Source: an uncultured Bacilli bacterium (GTDB lineage: Bacteria > Bacillota_I > Bacilli_A > RF39 > UBA660). Taken from it: a stretch of 39,757 nucleotides of DNA. Shown here in pieces: positions 34,790 through 39,757 of this stretch. Both the position numbers and the translations under genes were made by a program. The notes below the pieces were generated by a model. The model searched no databases, had not been told where the DNA came from, and was given only the letters and a program-made list of their open reading frames with translations. Location: positions 1-39,757 of the forward strand of contig CALVVR010000012.1 of assembly GCA_944363915.1 (NCBI GenBank), in the 5' to 3' direction. Positions within the stretch are counted from its first letter, which is position 1; every line of letters starts with the position of its first letter.

Positions 34790-36946
34790 TTAAATATCGA
34801 CATCTAAATTATACCTTAAGTTATTAATCCCCATTTCAAAATACTTATCAACATTTTTATAATTCCTTTTTTTATAATCATAAATATACATTAGATTATT
34901 TTTTATGATAACAGGGTATTTATTATTAAATCGATCTAACAAAATAGAACTATCAACAGCATATTTTTGATTGATATTATACTTAGAAACCATTGCTTCC
35001 AAATTACCATATATCACAAGTTCTAGATTAGGATGTTTATGGTAACGATTATGATAAGCATCAATTAAATTTTTTATTTGTGAATCAGTCAATTCATAAG
35101 ATAGGCAAACTTGTTTAACGTTTAAGCTATGCAATAATGCGACAGCATAAGAATTTGTAACATTAAATGAAAAATCAGCTAATATATCTTTATATATCAA
35201 ACTCCCCAACTCACCTACTAATAGTTTTTGGTTATAATTTAAATGATGTTCTAAAACACGACTTAATTTTAATACTTTTCTATCATCTTCGATTTGATTA
35301 AATAAATCTTGTTCCATATAGATATACTTATAACTATTATTTTTAATTTTATTATACTGATTTATGTTGGAAATTAAAATATTGTAATTTTCTTCTTTTT
35401 CAAAATTAGGTAATTCAATTGTATATTTTTCCTTAATATATTTATATTGATAAAGTCTTTTTTCATTTAATAAATTAGTAGCTTTATTTCTTAAGTCATT
35501 TAATTCTTTAATTGGAATAAAAATATTAGTATCTCCTTTGATTTTTAATTCTTTAAATTGATAAATTGTATTACCTGTTTTTTTTATTTGTTCTATTATT
35601 CTTTCATGACTAATTGGGCTAGTAATTGACTTTTCTATAATATTACCTGTTACTATAACTTCATTATTACCATCAGTTATTTTTAATTTAAGTGGTTTAT
35701 CTAAATAAGCTTCTAAGATCCCAGTAATATTAATTTTCTTTTTATTTTTTAAAATATCTTCATTTTTTTTATTTAATAGGTAATCAGTTGTTTTTACTAC
35801 TTTAGTACTACTTATTTTACCTTTATAATAAATAGAAACTACATCACCTTTTTTAGCGTGTTCAACTCTTTTTTTATTTTTAAATAATGATGTAACAATA
35901 AAACCAATATCATCATCAATAAATCTAATGCCATCATTGATGTTTAAATCATCTGTAAGTAAAATATCAATGTAATTATTTTGCGATTTTATTACCTTAC
36001 CTATTTCTATTCCTAAATGATTTGGTCGATATGAATTAACAATATCTTTTTCATCAAATAAGAATCCTTTGGTATATTGACGGTTAAATATCTTCTTTAA
36101 ATCATTTAGTTCTTCTAAATTTATTTTTACTTTTTTATTTTCTAAATAAGAGTCAATTGCTTCGCGATATAATTTTGTAACTAAATAAACATAACTAGGC
36201 GATTTCATCCTTCCTTCAATTTTTAAACTATCAACACCACTTTCAATCAATTCACCAATATTTTCTAAACTACATAAATCTTTAGTGCTTAATAAATATT
36301 GTTCATCATTAACTTTTTTATTATCAATTAATAAGTTATATTTTTGTCTACAACTGCCCGCACAACTACCTCTATTACCACTTCGATTACCAATCAAACT
36401 ACTAAATAAACATTGCCCGGAATAACTAATACATAAAGCACCATGGATAAAAACTTCTAATTCGATATTTGTATTTTGTTTTATTTCTTTTATTAAGTCA
36501 ATCGATGATTCACGAGCTAAAACAGCTCTTTTTAAGCCTAATTTTTGAACTAATTTAACTCCTTCTAAGTTATGAATATGCATTTGAGTTGAGGCATGTA
36601 GTTCTAATAAAGGATAGGTTTTTCTAATTAAATCCATCATTCCAATATCTTGAATAATTAAAGCATCAGCATTATTTTTATATAAGAAATCAATATAATT
36701 CATAAATCTATCCACTTCATGCTCATATATTAAAGTATTAACAGTAACATAAACTTTAACACCATAAAGATGAGCATAATTTATTGCCTCGACTAATTCG
36801 TCATTAGAAAAATTATTAGAGAATGCTCTAGCTCCAAATAGTTTTCCACCTAAGTAAACAGCATCACATCCAGCTAATATTGCAGCTTTTAAGCTTTCAA
36901 AATTACCAGCTGGTGATAATAATTCTGGTTTTTTCAATTCAATCAC
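34790..36946 (-). CDS. Peptidase U32 family protein (RlhA/TrhP-like RNA hydroxylation enzyme)
   Basis: 718 residues with a GTG start. Members of this family hydroxylate RNA (RlhA at a 23S cytidine, TrhP at wobble uridine with prephenate) despite the peptidase name. N-terminal TIM-barrel-like domain about 5-300 with ELLSPAGNFESLKAA, the signature EVFIHGALCISYSGQC and four Cys (C172, C179, C195, C199) that can hold an iron-sulfur cluster. The long C-terminal part, about 400-718, matches the RlhA-type architecture with a DUF3656-like insertion rather than the short two-protein TrhP form. Translation may be coupled to a tiny ORF whose stop overlaps the GTG. The exact target is not resolved by sequence. 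Confidence 0.85.
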   Translation of the reverse strand: MIELKKPELLSPAGNFESLKAAILAGCDAVYLGGKLFGARAFSNNFSNDELVEAINYAHLYGVKVYVTVNTLIYEHEVDRFMNYIDFLYKNNADALIIQDIGMMDLIRKTYPLLELHASTQMHIHNLEGVKLVQKLGLKRAVLARESSIDLIKEIKQNTNIELEVFIHGALCISYSGQCLFSSLIGNRSGNRGSCAGSCRQKYNLLIDNKKVNDEQYLLSTKDLCSLENIGELIESGVDSLKIEGRMKSPSYVYLVTKLYREAIDSYLENKKVKINLEELNDLKKIFNRQYTKGFLFDEKDIVNSYRPNHLGIEIGKVIKSQNNYIDILLTDDLNINDGIRFIDDDIGFIVTSLFKNKKRVEHAKKGDVVSIYYKGKISSTKVVKTTDYLLNKKNEDILKNKKKINITGILEAYLDKPLKLKITDGNNEVIVTGNIIEKSITSPISHERIIEQIKKTGNTIYQFKELKIKGDTNIFIPIKELNDLRNKATNLLNEKRLYQYKYIKEKYTIELPNFEKEENYNILISNINQYNKIKNNSYKYIYMEQDLFNQIEDDRKVLKLSRVLEHHLNYNQKLLVGELGSLIYKDILADFSFNVTNSYAVALLHSLNVKQVCLSYELTDSQIKNLIDAYHNRYHKHPNLELVIYGNLEAMVSKYNINQKYAVDSSILLDRFNNKYPVIIKNNLMYIYDYKKRNYKNVDKYFEMGINNLRYNLDVDI

Positions 36947-37020
36947 TTTCTTTCAGTATATTTTTTCAAAATTTCTAAATTAGGAACATAATTATTTTTC
37001 ACCAATTGTTTAGTACACAT
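36943..37020 (-). other. 25-residue ORF overlapping the U32 start (small gene or gene remnant)
   Basis: Reads MCTKQLVKNNYVPNLEI followed by LKKYTERK and stop TGA, which overlaps the GTG start of the U32-family gene (GTGA). The frame stays open 11 codons upstream of this ATG with protein-like composition (SNCRNIVKNEG), then hits a stop. GAAGGA lies directly against the ATG, too close for a normal binding site. It could be a coupling leader ORF, the decayed end of a lost gene, or chance. The rest of the 250-nt gap up to the Fic gene shows no other feature. Confidence 0.35.
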
Positions 37021-37199
37021 TCCTTCATTTTTTACAATATTTCTACAATTACTTTATCGAGTATTTTTCAATATTATTACAACAGATCTTCTTTAATGAT
37101 AATTTCGAAAATAAGGCTAGAAAACAAGCTTATTGAACTGAGAACTTCACGATCTATTAATATAAAGAAAAAATGTCATTAAATGATTTTATAAATCTT

Positions 37200-38324
37200 C
37201 TACAAAACTAATCTTTTAACCTTATTCTTAGATATTTTATCAGTGTTTCTTAAAGTTAAAATAACATTATTATTATCATCAAACATGTTTTTTTTAGTTG
37301 ACCTTTCAATATCTAAAACTTTTTTATCCAACAATGGAACGATCATTGTCTCATACACCTCTTTAGCTTTTTTCTTATCGTTAAAACGATTATACATATT
37401 TACAAAATCCAAAACGCTTTTACGTCCTTTCATCGTTAAAAAATAAAGTAATGTTTGATAATCTATTGCTGTTAATTTATCGTTAGCTAAAGTAGCTTCT
37501 ATTTGCATAACATATTCTTTTTCTAATTCTATTTTTACGGTTGTTAACATATAGTCGATAAAATACGATAAATCATGAAAAGATCTAACATCTTCAATAA
37601 CTCTTGTATATTCACCATCTTTAAAACTAATTCCTCTATTAAAAATAATATATGGATAACTTTTTTTATTGATTAAATACCACATACTTAAAGTTCTGCT
37701 AGATCTTCCGTTAACATCAAAATAAGGATGAATATAAACAAAATAATAATGTAAAATTTGGCTTTTAATATATTCTTCTGTTATATTTCCATCAATTTCA
37801 GTATTTAAAAATTTAAAATAGTCTTCCATGTAGCTTTCAACATCAGTAGCTAAAACACCTTGATAAGGTTCAATATCCAATCGGCCATGTTTTAAAATGT
37901 AAACAGGGGCAGTACGATAATATTCTCCCATTCTTGCTAAATCTCTAGATTCTAATAAATCTTTACTTAAAATACTATATAGTTTTTTTAAAGTATCTTT
38001 ATTAATTTCTTTAGTTTTTAAAATATAATTATATCCATGGTATAAATTCAAAATTCTTTGCCTTTTATCTTTATCTTGAATATCTTTAGCACGAGCAATA
38101 ACTCTTTTTATCATTTCCACATCATCGCCATATCCTTCGATTTGATTATTAGCTTTTAATTCATGAGAAAACATAACTGTTTTAGCAAAAACTTTTGTAT
38201 TTAAATGCCTTTCGCCTTTTAAAAATTCTGTTAATTCTTTTTGAACTGTAAGGTACCTTTCCGGTCTTATAAATAATTTTGTACCATCATTTGTTTTCAA
38301 ATCTAAATAAATTACATCTTTCAT
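37200..38324 (-). CDS. Fic domain protein (predicted AMPylating enzyme)
   Basis: 374 residues. Fic proteins transfer AMP or another nucleotide part onto target proteins. Core motif HPYFDVNGRSSR at 199-210 keeps the catalytic H199, the acidic D203, N205, G206 and R210, but V204 replaces the usual Gly/Ala. Inhibitory helix motif near the N-terminus is NNQIEG (59-64): Glu63 is kept, Ser/Thr is Asn, so it resembles a class II self-inhibited Fic. GEYYRTAPVYI (133-143) is the usual flap region. The C-terminal 100 residues look like a winged-helix module. No antitoxin gene is adjacent. GGTGA precedes the ATG; the 5' gap to rpsR is very AT-rich with no clear promoter. Confidence 0.9.
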   Translation of the reverse strand: MKDVIYLDLKTNDGTKLFIRPERYLTVQKELTEFLKGERHLNTKVFAKTVMFSHELKANNQIEGYGDDVEMIKRVIARAKDIQDKDKRQRILNLYHGYNYILKTKEINKDTLKKLYSILSKDLLESRDLARMGEYYRTAPVYILKHGRLDIEPYQGVLATDVESYMEDYFKFLNTEIDGNITEEYIKSQILHYYFVYIHPYFDVNGRSSRTLSMWYLINKKSYPYIIFNRGISFKDGEYTRVIEDVRSFHDLSYFIDYMLTTVKIELEKEYVMQIEATLANDKLTAIDYQTLLYFLTMKGRKSVLDFVNMYNRFNDKKKAKEVYETMIVPLLDKKVLDIERSTKKNMFDDNNNVILTLRNTDKISKNKVKRLVL

Positions 38325-38578
38325 AAAGTCACCACTTAAAATATCGATATTATTCTATCATATTTTTATAAAAAAAACTAATATATTTATATATATATTA
38401 TAATAACGATGTTTATGAATTTTTTACCTAAAATTAATGTTACAGTGATACAACTAGTAAATTGTTTAACGGAGTTCTAATGACTGCATAAGTCAACAAT
38501 AAGTAACTAATAAACATAACAACACTAATAATAGCAATGAAGTCATAAAGAAACTGTGGAAATAATTAATAAAAATAT

Positions 38579-38608
38579 ATAAAAAACCATCCACTATTTA
38601 GTGAATGG
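38579..38608 (-). terminator. Terminator of the rpsF-ssb-rpsR operon
   Basis: Ten-bp stem CCATTCACTA / TAGTGGATGG (one G-T pair) followed by TTTTTT on the minus strand. The rpsR stop (38594-38596) lies inside the stem. The remaining sequence up to the Fic gene (about 38325-38578) is AT-rich with no gene I can support. Confidence 0.9.
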
Positions 38609-38812
38609 AATTAAAGCCATAAAACGGGCTTTTTTAACTTCGTTAGCAATATGTCTTTGATGTTTTGCACATGCACCAGTAATTCTTCTAGGTAAAATTT
38701 TACTCTTTTCATTACTTACATATCTTTTAATTGTCTCTACATCTTTATAATCAACTTCTTTACCGGCACACATTTGACATACTTTTTTCTTTTTACGATA
38801 AAATTCTGCCAT
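38594..38812 (-). CDS. rpsR: 30S ribosomal protein S18
   Basis: 72 residues. Platform protein that dimerises with S6. [20 protein letters not shown] and [20 protein letters not shown] are diagnostic. Two Cys pairs (CQMC and the later Cys) suggest the zinc-binding form. AAGGAGG precedes the ATG, nine nt after ssb. Confidence 0.98.
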   Translation of the reverse strand: MAEFYRKKKKVCQMCAGKEVDYKDVETIKRYVSNEKSKILPRRITGACAKHQRHIANEVKKARFMALIPFTK

Positions 38813-38821
38813 AATTCCTCC

Positions 38822-39265
38822 TTAATCTAAAAAGTTATCATCGATTGATACACTATCGCCAAAATCAGCAAAAGGATCATTATCGACATTAATATCATTA
38901 GATGGTTGTTGGAAATCATATGGAGTAGCGTTAACTCTTGATTCAGATTGAGCTTTAGATTCTAAAAATCTAACATTATCAGCCGCTACGTCGGTCGTAT
39001 ATCTCTTATTACCATCTTTATCTGTATAACTACCTGTTTGAATTCTTCCTTCAACAGAAACTAAACTACCTTTATTTAAATATTGGCAAATATTTTCTGC
39101 TTGTTTTCTCCAAGCAACAGTGTTGATGAAATCAGTTCTTCTTTCACCATTAGCATTAGGTACTCCATCTACTGCTACAGAAAAACGAGTATATGGAATA
39201 TTAGAATTAGTATATCTTAATTCTGGTTTAGCAGTTAATCTTCCTACTAATAAAACTTTATTCAT
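38822..39265 (-). CDS. ssb: Single-stranded DNA-binding protein
   Basis: 147 residues. OB fold about 1-105 (MNKVLLVGRLTAKPELRYT ... FINTVAWRKQAE ... VEGRIQTGSYTDKDG). Covers single-stranded DNA in replication and repair. The linker is short and the acidic tip ends DDNFLD rather than the usual DDDIPF, lacking the terminal Pro-Phe that partner proteins bind. Standard rpsF-ssb-rpsR position. Confidence 0.96.
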   Translation of the reverse strand: MNKVLLVGRLTAKPELRYTNSNIPYTRFSVAVDGVPNANGERRTDFINTVAWRKQAENICQYLNKGSLVSVEGRIQTGSYTDKDGNKRYTTDVAADNVRFLESKAQSESRVNATPYDFQQPSNDINVDNDPFADFGDSVSIDDNFLD

Positions 39266-39274
39266 AAATCCTCC

Positions 39275-39565
39275 TTAGTCTTCGATTTTAGTAATCAAAT
39301 GACGAACGATATCTGATGTATTTCTTGCTTGTCTATCAAATTCATTGATAGCAGTAGCATCATTAGCTTCAAGAGTAATAACATAATAAAAACCAGATTT
39401 GAAATCTTTAATTTCATAAGCTAATTCTCTTTGTCCCATATCTTTTTCACTAGTTATAGTAGCTTTATTATCTGTTAAAATTTTAGAAAATTTAGCAATC
39501 AAATTTTTCTTTTCTTCTTCAGATAAAGTTGGTCTAGCTATAAACATAATTTCATATTTACGCAT
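39275..39565 (-). CDS. rpsF: 30S ribosomal protein S6
   Basis: 96 residues from ATG 39565 (MRKYEIMFIARPTL); the GTG at 39571 overlaps the AAGGAGGTG binding site and is rejected. Binds S18 on the platform. DMGQRELAYEIKDFKSGFYYV is the family core. Confidence 0.96.
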   Translation of the reverse strand: MRKYEIMFIARPTLSEEEKKNLIAKFSKILTDNKATITSEKDMGQRELAYEIKDFKSGFYYVITLEANDATAINEFDRQARNTSDIVRHLITKIED

Positions 39566-39627
39566 TCTCACACCTCCTTATGGACTATTGGCTTTTAATT
39601 AAAAAGCAAGGAGTAAATAATTACTCG
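39566..39627 (-). promoter_or_regulatory. rpsF leader with two hairpins (S6:S18-type leader candidate)
   Basis: Minus strand leader of about 62 nt contains GAGTAA-TTAT-TTACTC (6-bp stem) and GCTTTT-TAATT-AAAAGC (6-bp stem) before AAGGAGG. Many bacteria carry an S6:S18-binding regulatory structure here; I do not see the conserved CCG bulge clearly, so the assignment is tentative. Confidence 0.45.
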
Positions 39628-39633
39628 CTATAG

Positions 39634-39662
39634 ATTATAACAAACTAAATTAATTTTGTAAA
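39634..39662 (-). promoter_or_regulatory. Promoter of rpsF-ssb-rpsR
   Basis: Minus strand: TTTACA (39657-39662), exact 17-nt spacer, TATAAT (39634-39639). About 95 nt of AT-rich sequence upstream to the window end shows only a weak CTACA/TGTAG hairpin. Confidence 0.85.
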
Positions 39663-39757
39663 TAGGTTATACTTAATTTTTGTCTTAAATTTGTGATAAA
39701 TTCCTATTATAAGTTTATTTATGAATAATTCCTAAAATTCTACAACAAAATGTAGAT

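Noticed and set aside
38325-38578. Antitoxin or small RNA gene between Fic and rpsR
   Set aside because: I found no ORF with a binding site and no promoter-terminator pair in this AT-rich gap.
1-39757. Mycoplasma-type reassignment of UGA to Trp
   Set aside because: Trp is TGG throughout and TGA is used as a stop (for example ecfT), so the standard bacterial code holds.

Overview
The window looks like chromosomal DNA of an AT-rich, low-GC Gram-positive bacterium (Bacillota, Bacilli side, near Mollicutes and uncultured gut lineages). Evidence: the Bacilli-type order of the S10-spc-alpha ribosomal cluster, strong AGGAGG-type ribosome binding sites, standard stop codons with Trp as TGG, and no rpmD (L30), a loss known in Mollicutes. 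Peptidoglycan-directed genes indicate that this organism has a cell wall. I recognised no tRNA, rRNA, CRISPR array, insertion sequence or prophage. All genes are on the minus strand except one (7684-9822).

Layout, in the direction of minus-strand transcription. (1) 39639-38583: rpsF-ssb-rpsR with its own promoter, a leader with two hairpins, and a terminator. (2) 38324-34684: a Fic protein, a U32-family protein preceded by a tiny overlapping ORF, then a terminator; next an unrecognised 266-residue protein (34651-33851). (3) 33759-19689: one long ribosomal superoperon, from a consensus promoter and structured leader through rpsJ...rpsE, rplO, secY, adk, map, infA, rpmJ, rpsM, rpsK, rpoA, rplQ, to a terminator. 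(4) A short-chain dehydrogenase with its own promoter and terminator, then ecfA1-ecfA2-ecfT-truA, whose terminator contains the promoter of rplM-rpsI. (5) 14499-9823: a five-gene run of GNAT acetyltransferase, L-lactate dehydrogenase, glutathionylspermidine-synthase-like ATP-grasp ligase, an unrecognised 212-residue protein, and a homospermidine-synthase-like enzyme. (6) The lone plus-strand DUF2207 membrane protein, convergent with (5) and sharing its terminator. (7) 7605-6058: an rRNA-methyltransferase-like gene and an RluA-family pseudouridine synthase. (8) 6000-1: an envelope operon of polysaccharide deacetylase, Zn amidase, a membrane-anchored extracellular protein with an internal repeat, and a coiled-coil/TM/cell-wall-binding protein that runs off the left edge inside a (TPEP)n repeat.

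The best candidate for an undescribed system is region (5): a homospermidine-type enzyme translationally coupled to an unknown protein and to an ATP-grasp amide ligase of the family that joins glutathione to spermidine. It reads like a pathway for a novel polyamine conjugate. Also notable are the ECF transporter ATPases, whose motifs suggest one consensus and one degenerate ATP site, and the terminator-promoter overlap before rplM.
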